A stretch of DNA of 64,000 nucleotides from Pelagimonas phthalicica (GCF_004364805.1 NZ_SOAP01000001.1:620001-684000); one strand, 5' to 3'. Numbered from the stretch's first letter, positions 8,595-17,954 are shown. The notes: generated by a model from the sequence alone, not told the origin. A program made the numbers and translations.

Positions 8595-9359
8595 ATGTCC
8601 GACATTTTGAACATCCAGGTCGACGATCAAATCGCCACCCTGACCATGAACCGCCCTGGCAAGCGTAACGCCATGTGCGAAGAGCTGCTGCACGCACTGG
8701 AAGAGTTCTATTTCAACCCGCCCGAAGGTCTGCGCGTGGTCATTCTGACCGGTGTCGAGGGCCATTTCTGTTCCGGGCTTGATCTGGCTGAACATGTACA
8801 CCGCTCTGCTGAGGAAAACCTGTATCACTCGCGCAAGTGGCACAAATTGATGGATCAGATCCGCTTTGGCGGTCTGGCCACCGTATCCGCCATGTTTGGT
8901 GCGGTGATTGGCGGCGGTCTTGAACTGGCCTCGGCCACCCATGTGCGTATTGCCGAACCTTCAACGATTTTCCAATTGCCCGAGGGGCGTCGCGGCATCT
9001 TTGTCGGCGGTGGGGCAACGGCCCATGTTGGTCGCCTGCTGGGGCCGGATCGCATGACCGAGATGATGCTGACAGGCCGCAAATACGGCGCGGGTGAAGG
9101 TGTGTCGCTGGGGCTTGCGCATTATTCCGTTGGCGACGGCGAAGCTCTGGGCTTGGCTCAGCAACTGGCGGGGAAAATCTCGCGCAATGCGCCGCTGTCC
9201 AACTATCTGATGATCCAGGCCATTCCCCGGATCAATGACATGTCGAATTCGGACGGATTGTTCACCGAAAGCCTGGCCGCCGCCCTGTCACAGACAACGC
9301 CCGACGCTGAGGAAGGGCTCAAAGCCTTCCTTGAAAAACGCGCGCCCAAGTTCCGGTGA
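8595..9359 (+). CDS. Enoyl-CoA hydratase/isomerase (crotonase) family protein
   Basis: This 254-residue crotonase retains the oxyanion-hole segment CSGLDL and both glutamates expected for hydratase chemistry, in GGGLELA and LPEGRRG. It probably hydrates an enoyl-CoA. With the CoA ligase in the same operon it could instead be a feruloyl- or coumaroyl-CoA hydratase/lyase that releases the aromatic aldehyde, but I cannot see the discriminating residues with confidence. The neighbouring dehydrogenase and acyl-CoA dehydrogenase favour a beta-oxidative role. AAAGGAG precedes ATG 8595. Confidence 0.8.
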   Translation: MSDILNIQVDDQIATLTMNRPGKRNAMCEELLHALEEFYFNPPEGLRVVILTGVEGHFCSGLDLAEHVHRSAEENLYHSRKWHKLMDQIRFGGLATVSAMFGAVIGGGLELASATHVRIAEPSTIFQLPEGRRGIFVGGGATAHVGRLLGPDRMTEMMLTGRKYGAGEGVSLGLAHYSVGDGEALGLAQQLAGKISRNAPLSNYLMIQAIPRINDMSNSDGLFTESLAAALSQTTPDAEEGLKAFLEKRAPKFR

Positions 9360-9363
9360 CACT

Positions 9364-9825
9364 ATGCCAGCACCAGAACAAGACATCGAACAGCCCACCC
9401 GCGTGAGCGACGAGACCCTGCGCCGCTTTCTGGGCTATCATATGAAACGCGCCTTTAACGTGGTGCAGGCGGATCTGACCGCGACCCTGAAACCTTTTGA
9501 CCTGCGCATGTTGACCTATACGGCGCTGGTCCTGATCTGCGACAATCCCGGCCTCAGCCAAACGCAATTGGCCGCTGCCATGGATATCGAACGTCCCAAT
9601 CTCGTCGTGATCATCGACGAGCTGGAGCGCCGCGAGCTGATCAACCGCACCCGCGTTCCCACGGATCGCCGGGCCTATGCCCTGATCCCGACACTGGCGG
9701 GGAAACGGCTTTGTGAACAGGCCGTTGCCGCTGTCCAAGCGCATGAAGCAAAGCTGTTTGTCGGGCTTGATGACGATATGCGCGCCGCAATGATTGAAAC
9801 ACTTTCCAAGGTGAGGGGCACATGA
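9364..9825 (+). CDS. MarR family regulator within the catabolic operon
   Basis: This 153-residue MarR protein has a recognition region NLVVIIDELERRELINRTR followed by the wing DRRAYALIPTLAGK. It sits between the crotonase and the CoA ligase and overlaps the ligase start as ATGA. MarR proteins beside hydroxycinnamoyl-CoA ligases, such as CouR and FerR, are known to respond to the aromatic-CoA thioester, and I infer the same here. Its likely target is the palindrome at 7777-7795 ahead of the operon. The ribosome-binding site is weak, suggesting coupling to the crotonase gene ending 4 nt upstream. Confidence 0.8.
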   Translation: MPAPEQDIEQPTRVSDETLRRFLGYHMKRAFNVVQADLTATLKPFDLRMLTYTALVLICDNPGLSQTQLAAAMDIERPNLVVIIDELERRELINRTRVPTDRRAYALIPTLAGKRLCEQAVAAVQAHEAKLFVGLDDDMRAAMIETLSKVRGT

Positions 9826-11633
9826 AACGGACCTCGAATTTCAAACCCCATAACGTGACCCGCGAAGATCGCGCCGATGGGACGATTTTGCTGCGCTCAG
9901 CCGAACCGCTGAGCCCGGTGGCCAACACAACCGGCGAATGGTTGCATCGTTGGGCAGACGAAGCCCCCGACCGCACCTTTATTGCCGAACGCTATGGCGC
10001 GGGTTGGCGCGAAGAAAGCTATGCCGCGACGCTGGACAAGGTGCGCAATCTGGCCGCTGCCCTTCTGGCCCGTGGCATGGGACCGGATACGCCGATCTTG
10101 ATCATGTCTGGCAATGGCGTTGATCACGGCCTGCTGGCCCTGGCCGCGCAATATGTTGGCATCCCAACCGTCCCCGTGGCCGAGCAATATTCGCTGATCC
10201 ATGGCGCGCATGGTCGCCTGCGCCACGCGATCGAGTTGGTCCGCCCGCGCATGGCCTATGTGGTCGATGCCGCGCAATATGCCGAAGCATTGGCACTGGA
10301 CGCGCTGGAGGGGATCGAGATCATCGCCTCGCGCCCCGGCCCCGGCGCCACCCCATTTGACGAATTGCTCAAGGGGGACAACAGCGTCGATATCGACGCC
10401 GCCCATGCGCAGGTTGGCCCCGATAGCGTGGTCAAATTGCTGATGACCTCAGGCTCGACCTCAAGCCCCAAGGCGGTGATGACGACCCATCGCATGATGT
10501 GTGCAAACCAGGCGCAATTGGCCGATGCCATGCCCTTTTTGCGGGCACGCCCACCGCGCATTGTTGACTGGCTGCCCTGGAACCATGTCTTTGGCGGGTC
10601 GCATAATTTCAACATGATGCTGGCCAATGGCGGCACCTTTTATATCGACGAAGGCAAGCCGGTGAAGGGCGTCTTTGATCGCACCCTCGAAAACCTGTCA
10701 CTGGTCACCGGCACCCTGTGTTTCAACGTTCCTGTTGGCTTTGCCATGCTGCTAAGCGCACTGCGCGAGGACGCGCCCCTGCGCCAACGCTTTTTCGAAG
10801 ACCTGGATATGATTTTCTACGCCGGTGCCTCGCTGCCGCAAGATATCTGGCAGGGCTTTGAGCAGATGGCGATGGAGACCAAGGGCGAGATCCCGTTGAT
10901 TACCTCCTCTTGGGGGCTGACCGAAACCGCGCCAGCCATGATGCTGCAACATGAACCAACCGAAAATTCCGGTGTTGTTGGTGTGCCTCTGAATGGCGTG
11001 ACGGCCAAGCTGATCCCGGATGACGACATGCGCTGCGAAGTGCGTGTCAAAGGGCCCAACCTAATGCCGGGCTATTTCGAAGCACCGGAAAAGACCGCCG
11101 AAGCCTTTGACGAAGAAGGGTTCTTTATCACCGGCGATGCGATGAAATTCGTTGATCTGGATGATTTGAACAAGGGTATGAAATTCGACGGGCGCATCTC
11201 GGAGGATTTCAAGCTGCTGACCGGCACCTGGGTGCGCGCGGCGCAGCTGCGGATCGACATGCTGGCGCTCCTCTCTCCTCTGGCGGCGGATCTGGTGATC
11301 ACCGGGGCCGACAAAAACGAGATCGGCGTGATGATCTTTCCCAACACGTCCGAGCTGGAGGCCGAAGGTTTTGCCCTGCAAGACGACAATGGCGCGATCC
11401 TTTGCCCCTTGCTCTTGGGGGAAATCCACCGGCGCTTGGCGGCCCATGCCGCGACGGGTGCCAGCAGTTCGACACGTGTGGTACGGGCCATCGTCCTGTC
11501 AGAACCCGCCTCCATGCCCGACGGTGAAATGACAGCCAAGGGCAACCTGAACTTCCGCAAGGTCCTGACCCGCCGCGCCGACCTTTTGAACCGCCTTTAT
11601 GCTGACGCCGACCCGGCTGTCACCACGCTCTAG
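9822..11633 (+). CDS. Acyl-CoA synthetase, feruloyl-CoA synthase type
   Basis: This 603-residue ANL-superfamily ligase has the adenylation P-loop TSGSTSSPKAV, the SWGLTETAPA motif, the TGDAMKFVD hinge region and a C-terminal KGNLNFRK lysine segment. It should activate a carboxylic acid with ATP and CoA through an acyl-adenylate. The sequence and its close coupling to a MarR gene and crotonase resemble bacterial feruloyl-CoA synthases, so hydroxycinnamates are the best guess. Other aromatic acids cannot be excluded. The start overlaps the MarR stop and is preceded by AAGGTGAGGGG. Confidence 0.75.
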   Translation: MKRTSNFKPHNVTREDRADGTILLRSAEPLSPVANTTGEWLHRWADEAPDRTFIAERYGAGWREESYAATLDKVRNLAAALLARGMGPDTPILIMSGNGVDHGLLALAAQYVGIPTVPVAEQYSLIHGAHGRLRHAIELVRPRMAYVVDAAQYAEALALDALEGIEIIASRPGPGATPFDELLKGDNSVDIDAAHAQVGPDSVVKLLMTSGSTSSPKAVMTTHRMMCANQAQLADAMPFLRARPPRIVDWLPWNHVFGGSHNFNMMLANGGTFYIDEGKPVKGVFDRTLENLSLVTGTLCFNVPVGFAMLLSALREDAPLRQRFFEDLDMIFYAGASLPQDIWQGFEQMAMETKGEIPLITSSWGLTETAPAMMLQHEPTENSGVVGVPLNGVTAKLIPDDDMRCEVRVKGPNLMPGYFEAPEKTAEAFDEEGFFITGDAMKFVDLDDLNKGMKFDGRISEDFKLLTGTWVRAAQLRIDMLALLSPLAADLVITGADKNEIGVMIFPNTSELEAEGFALQDDNGAILCPLLLGEIHRRLAAHAATGASSSTRVVRAIVLSEPASMPDGEMTAKGNLNFRKVLTRRADLLNRLYADADPAVTTL

Positions 11634-11642
11634 GAGACTGAA

Positions 11643-12518
11643 ATGGTAGATCTGTCCAAAGTCCGGGCCATCGACATTCACACCCATGCCGAAGAACCCT
11701 GCGGCTGCCATGATGATGACGGCTATGATGACCTGCAATCCACCATGGCCAGCTATTTTGGCGCGCCCTGGGAACATCCGCCGACCATCCACCAGACCGC
11801 CGCGCATTACCGCGAACAAAACATCGCGGCGGTGATCTTTCCGGTCGATGCCGAACGCGAAACTGGCTATCGCCGCTATGACAATGACGAAGTGGCCGAA
11901 GCGGTTGCCGAAAACAGCGATGTTCTGATCCAATTCGGCAGTATCGACCCCTGGAAGGGCAAGATGGCCGTGCGCGAGGCCAAGCGTCTGATGCGGGATT
12001 ACGGCGTCAAAGGGTTCAAATTCCACCCGACGATGCAGGGCTTTTTCCCCAATGATCGCATGGCCTATCCCTTTTACGAGGCGATTGCCGAAGAGGGCGG
12101 CATTGCCCTGTTTCACACCGGCCAGACCGGTGTCGGATCGGGCATGCCCGGCGGCAATGGTATGCGGCTGAAATACTCCAACCCGATGTATATGGATGAT
12201 GTTGCGGTGGACTTCCCCGAGCTCAAGATCATCCTCGCCCACCCGTCTTTCCCCTGGCAGGAAGAGGCATTGGCCGTCGCGCAGCACAAACCCAATGTCT
12301 ATATCGACCTGTCCGGCTGGAGCCCGAAATACTTCCCGCCCATCCTGGTGCGTTATTGCAATTCGATCCTAAAGAAAAAGGTGCTGTTCGGCTCTGACTG
12401 GCCAATGATCACGCCGGAACGCTGGTTGTCCGATTTTGAGAAAATCGACATCAAGGATCACCTGCGCGAGGATATCATCAAGGGCAATGCCGCGCGCCTC
12501 TTGGGGATTGCAGACTGA
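11643..12518 (+). CDS. Amidohydrolase family protein (ACMSD/resorcylate-decarboxylase-like)
   Basis: This 291-residue TIM-barrel amidohydrolase has the metal motif HTH at H13 and H15, internal histidines in FKFHPTM, LFHTGQ and LAHPSFPW, and the late aspartate motif GSDWP. This pattern is typical of the amidohydrolase-2 group, which includes ACMSD and gamma-resorcylate decarboxylase, so a nonoxidative decarboxylation or hydrolysis of an aromatic acid is likely. The substrate is unknown. It follows the CoA ligase after 9 nt with a clear GGAG site, and its stop overlaps the next start. Confidence 0.75.
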   Translation: MVDLSKVRAIDIHTHAEEPCGCHDDDGYDDLQSTMASYFGAPWEHPPTIHQTAAHYREQNIAAVIFPVDAERETGYRRYDNDEVAEAVAENSDVLIQFGSIDPWKGKMAVREAKRLMRDYGVKGFKFHPTMQGFFPNDRMAYPFYEAIAEEGGIALFHTGQTGVGSGMPGGNGMRLKYSNPMYMDDVAVDFPELKIILAHPSFPWQEEALAVAQHKPNVYIDLSGWSPKYFPPILVRYCNSILKKKVLFGSDWPMITPERWLSDFEKIDIKDHLREDIIKGNAARLLGIAD

Positions 12519-12982
12519 TGCAGATCCCGGTTCCTGCCCTGTCTCATGCCTTTACTCTCCGCGTGGAATTGGCCGCTCCTATTGAGCTGGGACCGGGACG
12601 CGCAGGGCAGCGCCGCATCATCCCGATTGTGGGCGGCGCGGCGCTGGGGCCAGACATCACCGGCGAGGTGATGAACCTTGGGGCCGATTGGCAAACGATC
12701 TTTGCCGATGGTGCCGCGCATCTCGACACGCGCTATGCGGTGAAAACCGATGATGGCGCGGTGATCGAGATCGTCAATATCGGCACCCGCCACGGCCCGC
12801 CCGAGGTTCTGGCCCGCCTTGCCGCGGGCGAAGAGGTCGATCCCTCGACCTATTACATGCGCACGGCGGCGCGGCTCGAAACCGGGGATGCGCGCTATGA
12901 CTGGGTCAATCACACGCTGTTTGTCTGCGCCGGTATCCGCCGCGCCTCTGCGGTCGAGATTGCCTATTACAAAGTCGATTAA
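12518..12982 (+). CDS. DUF3237 family protein
   Basis: This 154-residue protein matches the DUF3237 pattern, including GGAALGPDITGEVMNLGADW and DWVNHTLFVCAG near the C-terminus. These are small beta-barrel proteins of unknown function that often sit in aromatic or steroid degradation clusters. The start overlaps the amidohydrolase stop (TGATG), so it is co-translated. A hydrolase or isomerase accessory role in the same pathway is only an inference from context. Confidence 0.72.
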   Translation: MQIPVPALSHAFTLRVELAAPIELGPGRAGQRRIIPIVGGAALGPDITGEVMNLGADWQTIFADGAAHLDTRYAVKTDDGAVIEIVNIGTRHGPPEVLARLAAGEEVDPSTYYMRTAARLETGDARYDWVNHTLFVCAGIRRASAVEIAYYKVD

Positions 12983-12996
12983 TCCAAGAGGTAAAC

Positions 12997-13860
12997 ATGA
13001 AAACCACATGTTGGATGACGGGCCTAGCCCTTGCAGTGGCAGGTCCGGTGATGGCGGACAGCCATCTCGATATTGCCTATGGCGAAGGTGCGCGGCAGCA
13101 GCTTGACCTCTATCTGCCAGAGAATGTGGACACCCCGCCGATTGTGGTCTTTGTGCATGGCGGGCGCTGGTTCCGCAACGACAAGAGCCAAATCGCGCTT
13201 TACGATCGCATCACTGCCCTGAACGACGCCGGCATCGCCATTGCCTCGATCAATTACACGTTCTCGGATCAGGCCATTTGGCCCGCGCAACGCGATGACC
13301 TGCGCGCGGCCCTGACCTTTGTGCGCGATCACGCGGATGAATACGGCTATGATAACGGCGATATGGCGGTCTGGGGGCAATCCTCGGGGGCGCATCTGGC
13401 GCTTTGGGCCGCTTTTGATCAGGCGGCAAGCGGCGACGTGGCGCTGGATGCGCTGATCTCCTGGTATGCGCCTTCCGATCTATATCAAATTATACCAGAC
13501 CGGGCCGCAGATGATGTCAAAGATCGCGGCGACCTGGCCAAGGAACCAACACCCGAAAGCCAATTGATAGGCGCACCTGTTCCTGAAAATCGCGCTCTTG
13601 CCGATGCGGCCAGCCCTTTGAAATTCCTCGAAACCCTGCCCGAGGGCACCGAGCTCCCCGCGACATTGCTTGTGCATGGTGATCAGGACTTTGTCATTTC
13701 GCCTTTGCAAACCGAACGGCTTTACGACGCCATGACACAACGCGCGGCATCCGGCCCGGTGGCGCTGCGCATTGTCGAGGGCGCAGGCCATGGCGGTGAT
13801 CTCTTCAATGCCGAGGTCGCGCCAGTGGTCGCGTTCCTGAAAGACGCGTTCAACGACTAA
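12997..13860 (+). CDS. Exported alpha/beta hydrolase (esterase)
   Basis: This 287-residue protein has a Sec signal peptide ending near VMA-DS (residue 20), so the enzyme acts in the periplasm. The oxyanion-hole motif HGGRW starts at H54, the nucleophile elbow is GQSSG with S129, and the aspartate and histidine are expected in HGDQDF and GAGHGG. The fold matches BD-FAE/carboxylesterase proteins. In an operon with a feruloyl-CoA-synthase-like ligase it may release hydroxycinnamates from sugar or phenolic esters before uptake. AAGAGG precedes the ATG. Confidence 0.75.
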   Translation: MKTTCWMTGLALAVAGPVMADSHLDIAYGEGARQQLDLYLPENVDTPPIVVFVHGGRWFRNDKSQIALYDRITALNDAGIAIASINYTFSDQAIWPAQRDDLRAALTFVRDHADEYGYDNGDMAVWGQSSGAHLALWAAFDQAASGDVALDALISWYAPSDLYQIIPDRAADDVKDRGDLAKEPTPESQLIGAPVPENRALADAASPLKFLETLPEGTELPATLLVHGDQDFVISPLQTERLYDAMTQRAASGPVALRIVEGAGHGGDLFNAEVAPVVAFLKDAFND

Positions 13861-13909
13861 GACAGCACCCGGGGCACCCCCTGCCACGCTGCCAAGAAAG
13901 GATAATCCG

Positions 13910-15451
13910 ATGAAACCGTTCCAAGCGCCGTTGGACGATATTCTCTTCTCGCTCAATCACGTGGCGGGGGCTGCTGATGTCCCTGAATACGACGCTGATT
14001 TTACCTCGGAAATCAGCGGTCATTTTGCGACATTTGCCGAGGGCGAAATCGCCCCGCTGGACGAACCTGGAGACATGCAGGGCTGCAGTCTGAAAGATGG
14101 CCGTGTTTCCATGCCGGACGGGTTTGCAGAAGTCTACCAGGCTTACGCCGAAGCCGGTTGGCCCAGCCTGACCCTGCCCGAGGAACATGGCGGTCAGGGC
14201 ATGGATGCGCTGACACTGGCCGTCACCTCCGAGATCTTTTCCGGGGCCAATCACGCCTTGCAGATGGTCACCGGTCTGGTGCCCGGCGCTGCGCGGGTCT
14301 TGACCCGCTTTGGGTCCCAGGATCAGCAAGCGCGCCACATGCCCGGCCTGGCCTCGGGCGAGGTGATCGCCACCATGTGCCTGACCGAACCCGGCGCTGG
14401 CTCGGACCTGTCGCGCATTCGCTGCCGCGCCGAACAAAGCGACAGCTGGACAATCACCGGCGAGAAAATCTTTATCTCTGGCGGCGATCAGAACCTGTCA
14501 GAACGTATCCTGCATCTGGTGCTGGCGCGCACATCGGATAACGGGGTCAAGGGCCTGTCGCTGTTCCTCTGCCCCTGCACCCGCGCCGATGGCAGCCGCA
14601 ACGCCGTGACTGTCACCCGGATCGAAGAGAAAATGGGCCTGCACGCCTCACCCACCTGCCAATTGGCCTTTGACGGGGCCGAGGCCGAGCTGATCGGTGA
14701 GGAAGGCAAGGGGCTGGCGGCCATGTTCACCATGATGAACCACGCCCGCCTTGATGTCTCGCTGCAGGGGGTGGCCCATGCGGCGCGCGCCCATGATATC
14801 GCCGCAACCTATGCGGCGGAACGGGTGCAGGGGCGCGGGGCGGATGGGCAGCCGGTCACGCTGGATCACCATGCCGATGTGCGCCGCATGCTGGACGAGG
14901 CCGATAGCCTTGCCATTGGCGGGCGCGCGATTGCCCATCTGGCGCTGGTGACGATGGAACGGGGCGATAATCCCGATCTGGTCGAGTTCCTGACCCCGCT
15001 GGCCAAGGTCTATTGCACCGAAGCGGGCATGCGCGCGGCCGAATTGGGCATGCAAGTTCTGGGCGGTTACGGTTACCTGCGCGAATACCGGGTCGAGCAA
15101 ACCTATCGCGACGCGCGGATCACCGCGATCTACGAAGGGGCCAACGGCATTCACGCACGCATGCTGGCCACCCGTTTGGCCGCCAGTGCCCCCGGCGATG
15201 CGTTTGAAGCATTCCTTTTGGCGCAGGCCGCGCACTTCCCCGACAGCGGCATCAAAGCCTTGGTCACCAACTGGCAGGCCAGCCGGGACGCGTTGAAAAC
15301 GGCCGAGGATCCGGCAAGCCTGGCGCAGGGCTTTCTTGAGGACAGCACCAAGGCGCTTTTGGCCTGTATCTGGTCCACCATTGCCGCGAATGCCGCGCTG
15401 CATCCCGATCCGGCGCGCCTCAACCGGCTTTGCACTGCAAACACCGTATAG
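13910..15451 (+). CDS. Acyl-CoA dehydrogenase
   Basis: This 513-residue flavoprotein has the standard ACAD layout. It includes the FAD/substrate segment CLTEPGAGSDLS, the middle beta-domain motif GEKIFISGGD and the catalytic-glutamate region ITAIYEGANGIHARMLA. The long N-terminal extension (FQAPLDDILFSLNHV) resembles the DmdC/AcdB-type group, though the C-terminus is shorter than DmdC (about 590 residues). It probably introduces the 2,3 double bond in an acyl-CoA; together with the crotonase and SDR it completes a beta-oxidation set. AAAGGA lies just upstream. It is the last gene of the operon; a structured region follows. Confidence 0.82.
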   Translation: MKPFQAPLDDILFSLNHVAGAADVPEYDADFTSEISGHFATFAEGEIAPLDEPGDMQGCSLKDGRVSMPDGFAEVYQAYAEAGWPSLTLPEEHGGQGMDALTLAVTSEIFSGANHALQMVTGLVPGAARVLTRFGSQDQQARHMPGLASGEVIATMCLTEPGAGSDLSRIRCRAEQSDSWTITGEKIFISGGDQNLSERILHLVLARTSDNGVKGLSLFLCPCTRADGSRNAVTVTRIEEKMGLHASPTCQLAFDGAEAELIGEEGKGLAAMFTMMNHARLDVSLQGVAHAARAHDIAATYAAERVQGRGADGQPVTLDHHADVRRMLDEADSLAIGGRAIAHLALVTMERGDNPDLVEFLTPLAKVYCTEAGMRAAELGMQVLGGYGYLREYRVEQTYRDARITAIYEGANGIHARMLATRLAASAPGDAFEAFLLAQAAHFPDSGIKALVTNWQASRDALKTAEDPASLAQGFLEDSTKALLACIWSTIAANAALHPDPARLNRLCTANTV

Positions 15452-15490
15452 GCCCAGAACCGAAATTCTTGTCATAGAATTGATGTCCCC

Positions 15491-15571
15491 GGATCGCCTG
15501 CGATCCGGTTCGCGCTCATGCCAGAGGCATGCTTTCAACATGACCCCGCCCCTTGGTGCCGGGCGCGAACC
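15491..15571. repeat. Structured convergent intergenic region with nested hairpins
   Basis: GGATCG-CCTG-CGATCC (15491-15506) and CATGCC-AGA-GGCATG (15517-15531) are perfect hairpins. A longer pair, GGTTCGCGC (15507-15515) and its complement (15563-15571), encloses the second. The region lies between convergent stops and may be a bidirectional terminator or REP-like repeat. No poly-T tract is obvious. Confidence 0.5.
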
Positions 15572-15622
15572 TGTGTGTTTGCCTTTTTCTATGTAGCGGG
15601 TTTCGGTTCCATGTGACTAGGA

Positions 15623-17299
15623 TCAGGCCCCGCCCCGCCCGACCGGTGTCAGGCTGGCAAAGGGTTTGCCGGTGACCGCCTCATATTCCTCTTCGTCCCA
15701 GAACCCGATCAGGATACCCCCCTCGGCGGCCTTGCTCTGACGCGCCAGCACCTCGGGCGTGGCGGTGATACGGGCGTGGTGGCGCATCGACCAAGCCAAA
15801 AGCGCCTCTTCCATGCGCGCCCGCACGGCGACATGTTCCTCGCTCTCAGAACCTCCGACATCCACCAACTCATCCGGATCAGTTTCCAGATCAAACAGGA
15901 CCGGGCGGAAGGTCTCGCAGCGGATGTATTTCCAACGCCCATCAAAAATCATAGTGGTATGGGCATCCTCTTGTGGCTGGTTCAGCTCGCGCGCCATGTC
16001 CGACCAGTGATAATCATGCTCACTTATCACATATTTGCGCGAGAACCCCTCGGTTCCATGCAGGATCGGCGTCAGATCGCGCCCCTCAACGATCCACGGC
16101 TTGGGGCGACAGCCCGCCGCCGCCATAAAGGTCGGGGCCAGGTCGATCTGTTCCACCAAAGCATCCGTCACCAGGCCGCGCGTGCCATCCGCCTCAGGGC
16201 GCGGGTCATAGATGATCAGGGGCACTTTGACCGATTGCTGGTGATAGAAATCCTTATCCCCCATCCAGTGATCGCCCATGTAATCCCCGTGATCCGAGGT
16301 AAAGGCAATGATGGTGTTCTTGGCGATTCCGGTTTCTTCCATCCAGGCAAAGAGCCGCCCCAGATGATCATCCAACTGCTTGATCAGCCCCATATAGGCC
16401 GGGATCACATGTTCACGCACATGATCGCGCGAAAAACTACGGCAGACGCGCGCGTTGAGATAGGCCCGCATCAAGGGGTGATCCGTCTCGCGTTCAGCCT
16501 CTGAGCGCACCGGATCGATCACGTGACGCTCGTCATACATATCGTGATAGGGGGCCGGCACGATATAGGGCCAATGGGGTTTGATGTAAGACAGATGGCA
16601 GACCCAGGGTTTGCCATCGGCCTCAGCGTCGCGCATGAAATCCATCGCGCGGTCAGTCATATAGGCGGTTTCCGAATGCTCTTCGGGCACATTGGCGGGC
16701 AGGCGCGAATTCTTGAGCAACCAGGCCGACAGGGTTTCGTGATCATCGCCAAGGCCGGAATTGGCGAAATCCCCCCATGGGTTGTCCGAGTCAAAGCCAT
16801 GCGAGACAAGGTAATCATCATAGGCAGACCATTTCTGACGCGCGCTGTCGGGGTGCAGCCCGTCATCGCGCTCATAAGGGTCAAAGCCGCATTCCGAGCG
16901 GCTGACGCCAATCTCGCTTTTGGGATCAATGCCAAGCCAGGCCATACCTTCGAGATCGGCGGTCATATGGGTCTTGCCCACCAAAACGGCGCGCGCTCCG
17001 GCCTCGCGCAGGTGATCGCCCATCGTGGGCTCCCCCACCCGCAAAGGCATACCATTCCAGGTCGAGCCATGGCTGCGCACATAACGCCCGGTATAGGACG
17101 ACATGCGCGACGGCCCGCAGACCGGCGATTGCACATAGGCATTTTCAAACCGCACCCCACGTGCCGCCAGCGCATCAATATGCGGCGTGTGCAGATGTGG
17201 GTGGCCATAGCAGCTCAGGTAATCGAAGCGCAGCTGATCTGCCATGATCCACAAGACATTGGGGCGCTCGGCCCCTTGTGGGGTGGTCGGGGTGGTCAT
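15623..17299 (-). CDS. Sulfatase family hydrolase
   Basis: This 558-residue member of the alkaline phosphatase/sulfatase superfamily carries the formylglycine signature C61-G-P-S-R65, the N-terminal metal residues D21 and Q22, and the downstream metal motif FTSDHGDYMGDH. It should hydrolyse a sulfate, or possibly phosphonate, ester after maturation of C61 by a formylglycine-generating enzyme not seen here. There is no signal peptide, so the enzyme looks cytoplasmic. The start overlaps the stop of the upstream MarR gene by 4 nt, making them one transcript. The substrate is not deducible, but a sulfated aromatic or osmolyte imported by the adjacent TRAP system would fit. Confidence 0.8.
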   Translation of the reverse strand: MTTPTTPQGAERPNVLWIMADQLRFDYLSCYGHPHLHTPHIDALAARGVRFENAYVQSPVCGPSRMSSYTGRYVRSHGSTWNGMPLRVGEPTMGDHLREAGARAVLVGKTHMTADLEGMAWLGIDPKSEIGVSRSECGFDPYERDDGLHPDSARQKWSAYDDYLVSHGFDSDNPWGDFANSGLGDDHETLSAWLLKNSRLPANVPEEHSETAYMTDRAMDFMRDAEADGKPWVCHLSYIKPHWPYIVPAPYHDMYDERHVIDPVRSEAERETDHPLMRAYLNARVCRSFSRDHVREHVIPAYMGLIKQLDDHLGRLFAWMEETGIAKNTIIAFTSDHGDYMGDHWMGDKDFYHQQSVKVPLIIYDPRPEADGTRGLVTDALVEQIDLAPTFMAAAGCRPKPWIVEGRDLTPILHGTEGFSRKYVISEHDYHWSDMARELNQPQEDAHTTMIFDGRWKYIRCETFRPVLFDLETDPDELVDVGGSESEEHVAVRARMEEALLAWSMRHHARITATPEVLARQSKAAEGGILIGFWDEEEYEAVTGKPFASLTPVGRGGA

Positions 17300-17817
17300 T
17301 CTGCGGACTCCTCGTTCAGAAAGTCATCAATGGGCTGGCTCAGAAAGTCGTCGAAACGATCCAGAAAGGACGCAAACAACGCCAGTTCATCGGGGGTGAA
17401 TTGCGCACGCATGGCCTCGCGTCGGCGCTTCATAAAGGGGGCCGCCTGATCAAAGGCCTCGCGCCCGGCGGTGGTCAGCTCGACGATGGTCTGCCGACCA
17501 TCCTCTTCGTCCCGGCGCATCTCGACCAGACCTTTGCGGCGCATATCCGGCAAGGCGCGCGACAGCAAAGAATGGTCGGTTCGCTGGATCAAAGCCAGTT
17601 CGCGAATCGTCAATGGTCCAACTTCGGCCAGGTCCCAAAGCGTGCGCCATTCCACGATGGAGAGCCCCGCCGCGCGCTTGAGAATCTGCTGCCCTTGCTT
17701 GCGCGAAGCCGCGTAAGTCGCGGGAAGACGTGCAAAAATATTCTGGGTCTCGCGCAAGCGCCTTGCCCGAATCCGATCATCTTTGCCGCTGACTTCTCTG
17801 AGGTCACTCTGCGCCAT
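17296..17817 (-). CDS. MarR family regulator coupled to the sulfatase
   Basis: This 173-residue winged-helix regulator has the helix HSLLSRALPDMRRKGLVEM and the wing RDEEDGRQTIVELTTAG. ATG 17817 gives better spacing to GGAGG than the adjacent ATG 17820. It is divergent from a TAXI transporter gene, and the shared intergenic space contains TGAC-AA-GTCA at about 17862-17871, a possible operator. It probably controls both the sulfatase and the transporter. Confidence 0.8.
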   Translation of the reverse strand: MAQSDLREVSGKDDRIRARRLRETQNIFARLPATYAASRKQGQQILKRAAGLSIVEWRTLWDLAEVGPLTIRELALIQRTDHSLLSRALPDMRRKGLVEMRRDEEDGRQTIVELTTAGREAFDQAAPFMKRRREAMRAQFTPDELALFASFLDRFDDFLSQPIDDFLNEESAE

Positions 17818-17954
17818 CATTCTCCTCCAATATCCTGAAACAAAGCAGAAAAAAAATTACGTGACAAGTCATATATTTTTTGCGTACCTTTAATTACACC
17901 CCGACCAGGGGCGCGCATTCGGAGGAGGGATGCGCGAGCAACAGGGAGGAAACC

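Noticed and set aside
14648-15541. 297-codon minus-strand frame over the acyl-CoA dehydrogenase
   Set aside because: Shadow of a strongly supported plus-strand gene, in the antisense phase of high-GC codons.
15623-17299. Choline sulfatase or phosphonate monoesterase assignment for the sulfatase
   Set aside because: The CGPSR signature supports a sulfatase, but no feature specific to either subfamily could be seen, so only the family is reported.
15776-17449. Two long plus-strand frames opposite the sulfatase and its MarR gene
   Set aside because: They mirror the minus-strand genes, lack ribosome sites and have no recognisable domains.
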